Shown: one piece after another, positions 17,771-26,528 of the stretch
Layout of the letters: every line of letters begins with the position of its first letter
Numbering within the stretch: the stretch's first letter is position 1
Origin: Gluconobacter cerinus
Lineage (GTDB): Bacteria > Pseudomonadota > Alphaproteobacteria > Acetobacterales > Acetobacteraceae
DNA length: 64,000 bases
Assembly: GCF_002723935.1 (NCBI RefSeq)
Contig: NZ_BEWM01000001.1
Coordinates: 372,001-436,000 of the forward strand
Direction of reading: 5' to 3'
Notes under the pieces: model-generated
Databases searched by the model: none
What the model was told of the DNA's origin: nothing
Seen by the model: the letters and a program-made list of their open reading frames with translations, nothing else
Translations under genes and position numbers: made by a program

Positions 17771-19390
17771 TCAATGCAGGCCCGGCGCTTCTTGCCCCGT
17801 ACGCGCCACATATTCCGTATATCCGCCACCATACTGGTGCACACCTTCCGGCGTGACTTCCAGAACGCGATTAGACAGGGCTGCCAGGAAGTGACGATCA
17901 TGGGAAACGAACAGCATGGTTCCGTCATAGTCTGCGAGGGCCGTGATCAGCATTTCCTTCGTGGCCATGTCCAAATGGTTGGTTGGCTCATCGAGTACGA
18001 GAAAGTTCGGTGGATCAAAGAGCATCAGAGCCATGACAAGGCGGGCCTTTTCGCCACCAGACAGAACCCGGCAACTCTTTTCCACTTCGTCACCCGAAAA
18101 TCCGAAACCACCGGCGAGCGAGCGTAGAGCGCCCTGGTTGGCCTGCGGGAACGTATATTCCAACATCTCAAAAACTGTTCGGTCGCCATCAAGAAGATCC
18201 ATGGCGTGCTGGGCAAAATACCCGATCTTTACATTACTGCCGACGGTTACGGTTCCGGAATCAGGCTCTGTCGTACCGGTCACAAGTTTTAGCAATGTGG
18301 ACTTGCCGGCACCGTTCACACCCATGATGCAGCAACGCTCACGCCGACGGATCATCAGATCCAATCCATCATAAATCGTGCGGCTGCCATAGCGCTTGTC
18401 CACATCTTGAATGTTGACCACCACATCGCCCGAACGCGGAGCCGGGGCGAATTCGAAGCTCATGGCCTGACGACGCTTCGGCGGCTCCACACGATCAATC
18501 TTGTCCAGCTTCTTCACACGGCTCTGAACCTGCGCGGCATGAGACGCCCGGGCCTTGAAGCGCTCGATGAAGTTGATTTCCTTGGCCAGCATGGCTTGTT
18601 GGCGCTCAAACTGTGCCTGCTGGTGCTTCTCGTTCAAGGCCCGTTGTTCTTCATAGAATTCGTAGTTTCCAGAGAACGTCGTCAGGTTACCGCCATCAAT
18701 TTCAATCACTTTATTGATGATACGGTTCATGAAAGCACGATCATGAGACGTCATGAGCAATGCGCCATCGTAACCAGCAAGAAACTGCTCAAGCCAGATC
18801 AGACTTTCCAGATCAAGATGGTTGCTCGGCTCATCAAGCAGCATGACATCAGGCTTCATCAGAAGAATGCGGCCCAGCGCCACGCGCATCTTCCAGCCAC
18901 CAGACAGAAGACTGACGTCTCCGTCCATCATTTCCTGGGTGAACCCGAGACCGTGTAAAACCTCACGCGCCTTGCCATCCAGCGCATAGCCACCAAGATC
19001 CTCAAAGCGGCTCTGCACTTCACCAAAGCGCTCAATGATGCTGTCCAGTTCATCCATCCGCTCTGGGTCCGCCATGGCGGCTTCCAATTCGGCCAGCTCG
19101 GCAGCCACTTCCGAAACGGCACCTGCCCCGTTCATGACTTCCGCCACAGCACTATGGCCGGACATTTCACCCACATCCTGGCTGAAGAAGCCTATGGTGA
19201 CGCCACGATCCGTCAGAACGTTCCCTTCATCCGGCTCTTCCTGCTTTGTGATCATGCGGAACAGCGTGGATTTTCCCGCACCGTTGGGACCGACAAGACC
19301 CACCTTCTCGCCCTTCAGAAGAGCGGCCGAGGCCTCAATAAAAATGACGCGCTGGCCGTTATGCTTACTGATGTTATCGAGACGAATCAT
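17771..19390 (-). CDS. ABC-F family ATPase (YbiT-like)
   Basis: A soluble protein with two ABC ATPase domains and no membrane segments, the layout of ABC-F translation factors that act at the ribosomal E site. Walker A motifs are GPNGAGKST (34-42) and GVNGAGKST (357-365); signatures are LSGGWKMR (from 162) and LSGGEKAR. A charged coiled linker (about 240-310), typical of the P-site tRNA interaction motif, joins the domains. At 539 residues it fits the YbiT subgroup best. The subgroup assignment is tentative and antibiotic resistance should not be assumed. Confidence 0.88.
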   Translation of the reverse strand: MIRLDNISKHNGQRVIFIEASAALLKGEKVGLVGPNGAGKSTLFRMITKQEEPDEGNVLTDRGVTIGFFSQDVGEMSGHSAVAEVMNGAGAVSEVAAELAELEAAMADPERMDELDSIIERFGEVQSRFEDLGGYALDGKAREVLHGLGFTQEMMDGDVSLLSGGWKMRVALGRILLMKPDVMLLDEPSNHLDLESLIWLEQFLAGYDGALLMTSHDRAFMNRIINKVIEIDGGNLTTFSGNYEFYEEQRALNEKHQQAQFERQQAMLAKEINFIERFKARASHAAQVQSRVKKLDKIDRVEPPKRRQAMSFEFAPAPRSGDVVVNIQDVDKRYGSRTIYDGLDLMIRRRERCCIMGVNGAGKSTLLKLVTGTTEPDSGTVTVGSNVKIGYFAQHAMDLLDGDRTVFEMLEYTFPQANQGALRSLAGGFGFSGDEVEKSCRVLSGGEKARLVMALMLFDPPNFLVLDEPTNHLDMATKEMLITALADYDGTMLFVSHDRHFLAALSNRVLEVTPEGVHQYGGGYTEYVARTGQEAPGLH

Positions 19391-19893
19391 GGGTCCTCAG
19401 AGGAACTGAAAAGCGGGAAACAAAGGGCTGTCGGGACTTACCGTTATCCCAACACGGGCGGAACCCCTGAAAGCCAAAGTCTATGCCGGAACCCGCTTTA
19501 TTCATGCGACAGACGAGATCTTCTTCACGCCGCACCTACCCCGAACAATGCTTAAAAGACTGGTCATTGCAAATGGTTGAGGAGAGCTAACCCTGTCACG
19601 GCATGAAACTCACGCATCACGCAAGGACAAGCTTCTCAAATTAAAAATAAGGGCAAAATGATCTTTGACTGGGTTTATGGCGCGTTACCATTCCCCCAAT
19701 CCCAACTGACCTCCATCGAATGTGATCCATGTTCGAGACGGCATAGCAAAGCGAATGAGCATTATCGCTTTTAAAACATTTTATGTGTGATATATCCGCT
19801 TAATATAACAACAAACCAATCATATGCGTCTCTCACGCAGATACATCCTTAATCCCAAACTTTAGCGCTCAATAAACTTCTGTGAGGCAATCC
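19391..19893. other. Long divergent intergenic region
   Basis: About 500 bases between the divergent ABC-F and FucP-like genes. I see no credible ORF. A 7-bp inverted repeat AAAGCGA/TCGCTTT with a 10-base spacer lies at 19748-19771, about 125 bases before the transporter start and followed by an AT-rich stretch; it could be an operator or a weak hairpin. The length suggests a regulated promoter for the transporter or an unannotated RNA. Confidence 0.4.
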
Positions 19894-21228
19894 GTGGCCA
19901 AGTCCGATCCTGTCGTCCAACTCCCGGACGGCTTTTATCTGAACCGCACACCCCTTCTGGCTTTTGGCCTCCTATGTTGCCTGTTCTCCCTCTGGGGCTG
20001 TGCGATGAGCCTCAATGATGTGCTGATCGGGCAGTTCCGCAAAGCCTTCATGCTGTCGGATTTTCAGTCCGCGCTCGTGCAGTTCTCATTCTACATCAGC
20101 TATTTCGTGCTGGGCATTCCTGCGGGCATGATCATCAAGCGCTTCAGCTACAAATGGTCGATCCAACTCGGGCTGCTTCTGTATCTGATCGGCTGCTGCC
20201 TATTCTTCCCTGCTGCCCATTTCGCGACATACCAGATCTTTTTTGTCGCTCTTTTTGTCGTCGCGGCAGGATTGGTCTTCATCGAAACTGCGGCCGATAC
20301 CTATTGCACCCTGCTCGGCCCACCGGGACGCGGAACGCACCGCCTGAACTTTGCCAGTGCATTTCAGCCAATTGGCGCCATTCTTGGCTCCAGCATGGGG
20401 GCCTACCTGATCTTCAAAGATGGTGACCTGTCACGCGAGCAGCTTTCCGCCATGCCGGCCGCTCAGGCCTGGCAGCATCAACTCGGCATGATCCATGCCA
20501 CCCTTGAGCCGTATGTCTATATCCTCGGGGTTCTGCTGGTCGTCATGATCGCAATTGGCATCACGCGTTATCCCGCCTGCAAAGGGCGCGATCAGCAGCG
20601 CAGTCACGAACTGGATACGGCCGACGCCCTCAAACGGCTGTTCGCCAATAAGCGCTTCGTCCTCGGTATCCTGACACAGTTTCTGTATGTCGGCGCACAG
20701 GTTGGCGTCTGGAGCTTCATTATTCGCCTTTCCATGCGGCTGGGGCACATCAACGAACGACAGGCCTCCGTGTACCTGATCGCATCCTTCTGTGCGTTCT
20801 TTGTCGGCAAGCTGGTAGCCAACTTTTTCATGCGGCACGCCCGCCCGGCACGGGTTCTGTTTGTTTACAGCCTGCTCTGCATCGTTGCGCTGGGCTATGC
20901 GGTGATGGTGCATGACTTCACGGCTGTGTACGCGGCCATCCTCGTCAGTGGACTGCTCGGCCCCTGCTGGCCAACCATCTATGGCCTGACCGTCGATGAA
21001 CTCGGCCATGACCGCGCATATGGCGGGTCCATTCTGGTGATGAGCATCAGTGGCGGTGGCATTCTCCCGCTTCTGCAGGGCTATATTTCTGACGCTACCG
21101 GCGGAAACATGCAGCTTGCATATATCGTACCAATGGGATGCTTCGTCGTGATCGCAATGTTCGCGGCGTACTGCATGAAAAGCGGCGGCGAAACGGCAGA
21201 ACACGTCGTGTTCGACGCCACGCTCTGA
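19894..21228 (+). CDS. FucP-family sugar:proton symporter (MFS)
   Basis: A twelve-segment major facilitator protein clearly related to E. coli L-fucose/H+ symporter FucP along its whole length of 444 residues. The two protonation-linked acids of FucP are kept: D42 in SLND (E. coli D46) and E131 in IETAAD (E. coli E135). The conserved LGPPGRGTHRLNFASAF segment is also recognisable. The asparagine after ETAA in FucP is aspartate here, so the substrate may be a different hexose or polyol. The GTG at 19894 is preferred because TGAGG lies six bases upstream; a GTG at 19882 is less likely. It is not next to fucose catabolism genes. Confidence 0.83.
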   Translation: MAKSDPVVQLPDGFYLNRTPLLAFGLLCCLFSLWGCAMSLNDVLIGQFRKAFMLSDFQSALVQFSFYISYFVLGIPAGMIIKRFSYKWSIQLGLLLYLIGCCLFFPAAHFATYQIFFVALFVVAAGLVFIETAADTYCTLLGPPGRGTHRLNFASAFQPIGAILGSSMGAYLIFKDGDLSREQLSAMPAAQAWQHQLGMIHATLEPYVYILGVLLVVMIAIGITRYPACKGRDQQRSHELDTADALKRLFANKRFVLGILTQFLYVGAQVGVWSFIIRLSMRLGHINERQASVYLIASFCAFFVGKLVANFFMRHARPARVLFVYSLLCIVALGYAVMVHDFTAVYAAILVSGLLGPCWPTIYGLTVDELGHDRAYGGSILVMSISGGGILPLLQGYISDATGGNMQLAYIVPMGCFVVIAMFAAYCMKSGGETAEHVVFDATL

Positions 21229-21233
21229 TCCAC

Positions 21234-21261
21234 AAAAAAGGGCGAGCACTAGCTCGCCCTT
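21234..21261 (-). terminator. Rho-independent terminator of the PI-PLC-like gene
   Basis: A perfect 10-bp stem AAGGGCGAGC (21238-21247) / GCTCGCCCTT (21252-21261) with a 4-base loop. On the minus strand it is followed by a run of six T (the A tract at 21234-21239). It can also act on the convergent FucP-like gene, though without a long T tract. Confidence 0.9.
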
Positions 21262-21284
21262 CATGACCCAACAGCCTGAAGGTC

Positions 21285-22451
21285 TCAGTCCTTGATCAAC
21301 GCGCCATCCCGGCAGTCCTTGGGAGCATTAACCGGATTGCATCGGGCCACCGCCTGATTGGCAAACTGAACCTTGTAGTCATGCCAGGGCGCGGGCTCGA
21401 GAGCCGGATAATCAGTGCTGATGATCTGCGCACCGCTCTTGAAGGACACCTCACGGCGGCTCAGGTCATTCTGTCGCGCCTCAATCGTGTTGGCATCCGC
21501 CCGCGTCCGCACGAGATAACCCTGCCGAACCAGCTCCGGGATTTTCCGGGCAGCCTCAGCATTATCAAAAGACGCGCCTTTTTGACCGGCGAAACCTTCA
21601 TTGACCTCCGTATAAGCCGCATCCGGATCACCCGGTCGACCATTGGTAAACAGAACGCGCCCTTTCAGGCCCGGATGGTTCAGCACATAACGGGCCGTAT
21701 CCTGAGGACGATCCAGCACGAAGATGATCTTGCCACGCGCAGACGCCAGTGTAGGCCAGCCTTTCGTTCGGATCGCTTCATTGACCGAGGATGCCGTCCC
21801 CCGAACATCGTCAGGAATCAGGAGATGATCACGGCCAATAACATCCGTGATTTCCTTGTCGAGACGATCATAGGTTGCAGGCGTAAACGTCTCGGGAACC
21901 GTAAAAGTCATCTTGTCGCTTTTGAATGGAATGTCCTGCTTCGTTTCGACATCAATGAACACCGGGAAATGCCCCGGATGCTCATCTGACCACGTCCGGA
22001 TGATCTGAAGGCATTTGCTGAAAGGTTCGCAGTTCGAGTGCTGGTCAATGTCCACAATATGCATGACCTTGAAATCGGTACCCTGCATGGCTGCAGCAGA
22101 TGCCGGATCAGCATCGGGGGTAATGCCGCTTTTACGCTCCCACTCCGGCCCCTTTGGATGACTATACTGACCGCCCTGAGTATCGGCATAAATGTCAATT
22201 TCGAGCTGGCGAACGCCACCATCGAGCTGCCGGTCCAGTGTCGTGTGCTTGTAGTCCAACGCTTCTGCGGCTTTTGGGGAAACCGCCTGAAGCCATTTCA
22301 GCGTCGCGGGGGAAAGATCCGTTCTGTAACTATTATGGGTTCCAATGATCTGAACCTGATTCAGATGTAAATCATTGGGAATTTCCTGCGCCAAGGCAGA
22401 TGACGAAAGACCAAAAAAAGAAAAGACCAGTCCATACGTGAAGCGGTTCAT
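21285..22451 (-). CDS. Secreted PI-PLC-like phosphodiesterase (PI-PLC C1 superfamily)
   Basis: A 388-residue exported protein with a Sec signal peptide (MNRFTYGLVFSFFGLSSSALA, cut before Q22). It resembles Ca2+-dependent phosphatidylinositol-specific phospholipase C / PLC-like phosphodiesterase TIM barrels. GTHNSY at 37-42 supplies the first catalytic His (H39). GGVRQLEIDIY (78-88) carries E84 and D86, likely metal ligands, and MHIVDIDQHSNC (130-141) a second His candidate, H131. The bacterial substrate is not known; periplasmic phosphodiester breakdown is an inference. The ribosome-binding site is weak. It ends at a strong terminator, convergent with the FucP-like gene. Confidence 0.75.
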   Translation of the reverse strand: MNRFTYGLVFSFFGLSSSALAQEIPNDLHLNQVQIIGTHNSYRTDLSPATLKWLQAVSPKAAEALDYKHTTLDRQLDGGVRQLEIDIYADTQGGQYSHPKGPEWERKSGITPDADPASAAAMQGTDFKVMHIVDIDQHSNCEPFSKCLQIIRTWSDEHPGHFPVFIDVETKQDIPFKSDKMTFTVPETFTPATYDRLDKEITDVIGRDHLLIPDDVRGTASSVNEAIRTKGWPTLASARGKIIFVLDRPQDTARYVLNHPGLKGRVLFTNGRPGDPDAAYTEVNEGFAGQKGASFDNAEAARKIPELVRQGYLVRTRADANTIEARQNDLSRREVSFKSGAQIISTDYPALEPAPWHDYKVQFANQAVARCNPVNAPKDCRDGALIKD

Positions 22452-22667
22452 GTGATGTCATCCATTTCTCAGAAGCAACGGGATGACAGATCACTACAAG
22501 ACATATGACAACCGTAATGTTTTGAACGTTTTATGATGATGACTTATTTATTTCATTTCATGTTCATAAAAACATCCTTTGAAATGATCTGGAAGCGCCC
22601 GTAGTTCCACCCATGCCTCCTTCCGGGAGGTGGCCTCAGGCCAAACGTGCCGTGTGATGGAATAACA
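22452..22667. other. Divergent intergenic region before a TonB receptor
   Basis: This 216-base gap separates the divergent PLC-like and TonB receptor genes. It is AT-rich in its middle (22520-22590) and has a small hairpin CCTCC/GGAGG at 22616-22630, about 40 bases before the receptor start. No Fur-box-like palindrome is evident. Confidence 0.35.
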
Positions 22668-25055
22668 ATGCCTTCCTACAAGAGACGTTCTTTTTATCTG
22701 CTCTGCGCCTCCGCACTCGTTCCAGCATTGATCTGCAGCACCGGTCCGGCACATGCCCGCGTCCATCACACCGGAAAAACCCAGACAAAACAGACGCCTG
22801 TCGCTCCCGCTCCAAAAACCGCACTAAGAGTTCCACACGATCTGGAAGGCCACTCAGCCGAGAGCATGAGCATTCGCGCCAGTCGCCGGGCACAGGGCGG
22901 CGGCATGATGGTGCATCATACGGAAGCCAAAACCATCAGCACCGTCACGCAGGACTATATTTCCAAACAGGCCCCGACCGTTACGCCCGGCGTTCTGGTC
23001 TCCAGCCTTCCGGGCGTGCAGGCCACCAATGAGGGGCCGCTCAGCACGACCGCAGAAACCATCCATATCCGTGGCCTGGATCAGACCCAGATCGGCATGG
23101 TGTATGAAGGCATTCCCCTCGCCGACCCGTTCACTTACGGCGCCTATACGTCTGCCATGGTCGATAACGAAAACCTGGGGTCCGTTTCCGTCAGTCAGGG
23201 CTCGTCAGACCTCACGGCACCCGTTTACAACGCTGATGGCGCACAGATGACACTGTCCCTGCGCCACCCCGCAGACAAGATGACAGCCTATGCCGAAGCC
23301 TCCGGCGGCACACACAGCACGAACAAGGAATTCGTTCGCTTCGATACGGGTGAAATCGGGCATAGTGGCGTCCGGGCCTTCGCATCCGGCTCTTATTCCA
23401 GCGCCAATCTCTGGCGCGGGCCGGGGCAGATGGACCGCTGGCATGTGGACGCCGCCATCGAAAAGCGATGGGCCCCCAAAAGCAGCTCCGAGCTGATTTT
23501 CGGATATAACAAAGCCAACCAGACCGAGTGGCTCTATCCCACGCTGGCGCAGTGGAACACTTACGGCACCGGTTACAACACGCACGGGACTTACACGAAG
23601 GGCGACACGCTCTATTACAAGCTCAACACCAAGGCGACGAATGCCGTAGTCGGTGCGCTTAAAAACCATTTCGATTTCGGACATGGCCTGACGCTTGACG
23701 CTGAACCCTATGCCATCGAGACGTTCGGCCCCAACAACTACGGCGTCAATATTCCAGCGTCCAACGGCTATGTCGGCACCCAGCAATATTCATCCTTGAA
23801 CGGATATGAAGGCCAGACAGGGAATGTCACGGCCATCAGTATTCACCCATGGGTCCAGACGTCCAGCGGTATCAATCTTGTTGGTGCATGGCATCGCGGC
23901 TTCAATACGCTGAAACTCTCCTACTGGTATTCTTATGCGGTCCATACCGAGTACCAGAACCATTACCCGGTCAACGCATCCGGCCAGTACACCGAGAATA
24001 ACGGCTACCTGACGGCCTTCAACAACGTGTCCGTCAGCCAGTACAACATCAATGGCTTCCAGCAGTTGAACGCCATCGGTCTGGAAGATCAGGTAAAACT
24101 CTTCCATGACCGCCTGACCATCGACGCGGGCCTGCGTGCCAACATGATCTCCCGCAGCTTCAGTCAGGATCTGCCAGGAGCCAATTTCAAATCCGTGGAG
24201 AACATGTTTGTTCCCATCCCGCAGGTCCTGATCAGCTACCAGTTTGATCAGAAAAACCAGATCTACGTGAACGGCACGACCGGCTATCGCGCACCGTCTT
24301 CTTTCCAGGCGCAGGTGCCAGTTTACAGCTTCACAAGCGCAAACAGAGCCTCCCTCCCGCTGACAAATTTCCAGCCGGAATACATGATCGGTGAGGAAAT
24401 CGGATACCGCCATTCGGGCGATATCATGTTCAACGTGGCGCTGTTCAATTACAACCTGACGCATCACCAGATCACCAGCGTCTCTTATCTTCCCAACTCC
24501 ACCATCATGATCAGCCAGCCGATCGATGCGGGTGGCGAAAGCGCACAGGGCGTACAGGCTGAAATTTCAACGCGCCCCTGGCACCATATCAGCGCCTATG
24601 CGTCCGGGCAGTTCATGCATACGCGTGTCGGCAACAACATCGCCTACCAGGGCGACTATCTGCGCACGAAGGGCAAGCAGGAAGTCGCGTCCCCGAAGTT
24701 CACCGGCGCTCTGGGCCTGACCTATGACGATGGCACCAACTTCGCGAACTTCAACCTGCGCTACACGGACTCCCAGTACGCCACACTGATGAACGACCAG
24801 TCCATTCCGTCCTACATCACATCGGATATTTCGCTGGGTCGCTATCTTCCGAAAATCGGTCGCATTCGCCCGAAAGCCATGCTGAGCCTCATGAATGTTG
24901 GAGACAGTCACTATCTGGCACAGGTCAACGGCTTCTCTGGCAACGCCACAACAACACGCGGCGTCTATGGCAAGACACTCTCTGCATCCCAGCCGACCTA
25001 CAGCGTCGGCACAGGCTTCGCTGCCGTTGTTTCCGTTTCTGGCACGTTTGAATAA
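22668..25055 (+). CDS. TonB-dependent outer-membrane receptor
   Basis: A 795-residue outer-membrane receptor for active uptake of a siderophore or other large substrate. A Sec signal peptide ends at AHA around residue 30. A low-complexity stretch follows, then the plug domain with LPGVQATNEGP and IHIRGLDQTQIGMVYEGIPL, and a 22-strand-type barrel rich in aromatic, alternating strands. The final residue is Glu after Phe (SGTFE) rather than the usual terminal Phe. The ATG at 22668 starts the signal peptide; a GTG seven codons earlier is not supported. The substrate cannot be told. The gene stands alone between a divergent gene and a strong terminator. Confidence 0.9.
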   Translation: MPSYKRRSFYLLCASALVPALICSTGPAHARVHHTGKTQTKQTPVAPAPKTALRVPHDLEGHSAESMSIRASRRAQGGGMMVHHTEAKTISTVTQDYISKQAPTVTPGVLVSSLPGVQATNEGPLSTTAETIHIRGLDQTQIGMVYEGIPLADPFTYGAYTSAMVDNENLGSVSVSQGSSDLTAPVYNADGAQMTLSLRHPADKMTAYAEASGGTHSTNKEFVRFDTGEIGHSGVRAFASGSYSSANLWRGPGQMDRWHVDAAIEKRWAPKSSSELIFGYNKANQTEWLYPTLAQWNTYGTGYNTHGTYTKGDTLYYKLNTKATNAVVGALKNHFDFGHGLTLDAEPYAIETFGPNNYGVNIPASNGYVGTQQYSSLNGYEGQTGNVTAISIHPWVQTSSGINLVGAWHRGFNTLKLSYWYSYAVHTEYQNHYPVNASGQYTENNGYLTAFNNVSVSQYNINGFQQLNAIGLEDQVKLFHDRLTIDAGLRANMISRSFSQDLPGANFKSVENMFVPIPQVLISYQFDQKNQIYVNGTTGYRAPSSFQAQVPVYSFTSANRASLPLTNFQPEYMIGEEIGYRHSGDIMFNVALFNYNLTHHQITSVSYLPNSTIMISQPIDAGGESAQGVQAEISTRPWHHISAYASGQFMHTRVGNNIAYQGDYLRTKGKQEVASPKFTGALGLTYDDGTNFANFNLRYTDSQYATLMNDQSIPSYITSDISLGRYLPKIGRIRPKAMLSLMNVGDSHYLAQVNGFSGNATTTRGVYGKTLSASQPTYSVGTGFAAVVSVSGTFE

Positions 25056-25090
25056 AACCCATACCGGGATCTGAACGGTCCCGGACAAAC

Positions 25091-25130
25091 AAAAAAAGCG
25101 GTACGGCCTCTTTGGCCGTACCGCTTTTTT
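25091..25130. terminator. Strong bidirectional rho-independent terminator
   Basis: A 17-bp perfect stem (25092-25108 with 25114-25130) around the loop TCTTT, GC-rich in its core, with six T on the plus strand and a matching A tract that gives seven T on the minus strand. It separates the TonB receptor gene from the convergent ridA-like gene. Confidence 0.95.
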
Positions 25131-25148
25131 ATTGGGAGCTGCTTCTGC

Positions 25149-25511
25149 TCAGCGCAGGGCAGCAATCGCCGTAATTTCCACCCGCCAGTCCGGATCGGCC
25201 AGCTTGGCCTCAACCGTGGCACGAGCGGGCTTATGGCCCGTATCCAGCCACACATCCCAGGCCTTGTTCATGTTCCCGATCTCATTGATATCGGTCAGGA
25301 AGATCTGAACAGACAGGATACGCGTCTTGTCCGTACCCAGATCCGCCAGAAGCACGTCAATCTGATGCAGGATATCAGCCGTCTGGCCTTCAGTATCCAG
25401 CGTGGCATCATCCGCGACCTGACCGGCGAGATAAGCCAAGCCATTATGGGTCACGACGCCAGCAAGACGATTTTCTTCAAGATGGCGGGTAATGTCGGGG
25501 TTAATGCTCAC
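25149..25511 (-). CDS. RidA family enamine/imine deaminase
   Basis: A 120-residue YjgF/YER057c/UK114 (RidA) protein that hydrolyses reactive 2-aminoacrylate-type enamines released by PLP enzymes. The C-terminal signature is intact: ARATVEAKLADPDWRVEI includes the Arg that binds the substrate carboxylate and the Glu near the active site. The gene starts ten bases after the DUF1150 stop on the same strand, so the two are probably co-transcribed behind hsp20. A related RidA subfamily without deaminase activity cannot be excluded. Confidence 0.88.
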   Translation of the reverse strand: MSINPDITRHLEENRLAGVVTHNGLAYLAGQVADDATLDTEGQTADILHQIDVLLADLGTDKTRILSVQIFLTDINEIGNMNKAWDVWLDTGHKPARATVEAKLADPDWRVEITAIAALR

Positions 25512-25521
25512 GCCGGAACCT

Positions 25522-25773
25522 TCACTGAAGAAGAGTAGGAATCAATTCGTGTTCGAGGATCGCGTCCATAGCGCTTTCCTCATCCTCAGCGACTGCCATT
25601 GGTGTGCCGTCAGCAGCGTGAATCGCCACCATCAGCTCGCCGTCATGCAGTACTGATTTGACATAGGCCAGCTGGGACATGCCCAGCGTCCGGAGCTGCG
25701 GCCCCGTGATCCGCCTCAGATCTGCGGGGAGCACATCTTCCTGCCCATCACTGTTTTCGAACGGGTTGTTCAA
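25522..25773 (-). CDS. DUF1150 family protein, TTG start
   Basis: An 83-residue alphaproteobacterial DUF1150 protein of unknown function; the family is often found beside small heat-shock genes, as here. The frame has no ATG at its start. The TTG at 25773 is preceded by AAGGA with a 7-base spacer, so it is a well-supported non-ATG start. An out-of-frame ATG five bases upstream (25776-25778) runs into a stop after two codons (ATG AAT TGA) and overlaps the true start, which could dampen or couple initiation. Confidence 0.83.
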   Translation of the reverse strand: MNNPFENSDGQEDVLPADLRRITGPQLRTLGMSQLAYVKSVLHDGELMVAIHAADGTPMAVAEDEESAMDAILEHELIPTLLQ

Positions 25774-25849
25774 TTCATAATCCTTACTGACACCTGAGGG
25801 CCTTTTCAGCCGCAGTCAGGTTGAAACATTCATACTGTCGATACGTGAC

Positions 25850-26362
25850 TTACTCGTCGTCGAGTTCCCGCACCGGCCGGGTCCGCCGTGCCGTCTTGAC
25901 CACAGGCGGGACAACTTCGTGCTGAACCGTCTGCGGGCTCCCGCCAGTGCGCCGTCCTTGCGTGATAGCAATCCGTTTGACACGGACTTCAGGCTCCGGA
26001 CGTAGAAGATCGATATGAAGCAGGCCATTATCAAGCCATGCCCCGCCAATCTCTATGCCTTCAGCCAGAACAAACGCCTTATGGAACTGCCGTGCAGCAA
26101 TACCACGATGTAGGAAGATCCGTCCCTGGCTGTCATCGGTCTGACGTCCACGGATCACCAGCTGGTTGTCTTCCTGCGTGATCTGAAGGTCATCCATCAC
26201 GAACCCGGCTACAGCCAAGGTAATCCGGAGCGCCGTCTGGCTCAGCTGCTCGATGTTGTAGGGCGGGTAACCGTCTGACGTAGACTTGGAGGCACGCTCG
26301 AGCATCTGCTCGAGATGATCAAAACCAAGGAACATCGGGGATGTAAACAAGCGACCGGACAT
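25850..26362 (-). CDS. Small heat shock protein Hsp20 (IbpA-like)
   Basis: A 170-residue alpha-crystallin-domain holdase that binds unfolding proteins. PPYNIE near 33-38 is the usual start of the domain in IbpA-type proteins, LDNGLLHIDL forms the late strands, and an IxI-like IAI motif lies after it. The C-terminus is a basic, Pro-rich extension. The ATG at 26362 has GGAGGAGG 10-13 bases upstream; the open frame continues upstream but without support. A sigma-32-like promoter and a leader that can mask the ribosome-binding site lie upstream. DUF1150 and RidA genes follow in the same direction. Confidence 0.9.
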   Translation of the reverse strand: MSGRLFTSPMFLGFDHLEQMLERASKSTSDGYPPYNIEQLSQTALRITLAVAGFVMDDLQITQEDNQLVIRGRQTDDSQGRIFLHRGIAARQFHKAFVLAEGIEIGGAWLDNGLLHIDLLRPEPEVRVKRIAITQGRRTGGSPQTVQHEVVPPVVKTARRTRPVRELDDE

Positions 26363-26435
26363 AGGGCTAGAGCCTCCTCCATGAGCGAGACAGCGGGAAC
26401 CAGACCCTCCATGAGGCATCTGACGTGACCCTAAG

Positions 26436-26463
26436 ATATGGTGGAGCAGGCTTTCTATGCAAG
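26436..26463 (-). promoter_or_regulatory. Candidate heat-shock (sigma-32) promoter of hsp20
   Basis: On the minus strand CTTG (26463-26460) is followed after 18 bases by CCATAT (26441-26436), which resembles the RpoH consensus CTTG-N-CCATNT. It is placed about 75 bases before the hsp20 start. A visual match only. Confidence 0.4.
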
Positions 26464-26528
26464 TTCTGCCTCGGGAAATGCTTGCTCGGGACTGGCATAA
26501 ACAGTCGTCGCTCGCTACATCGCAAGGC

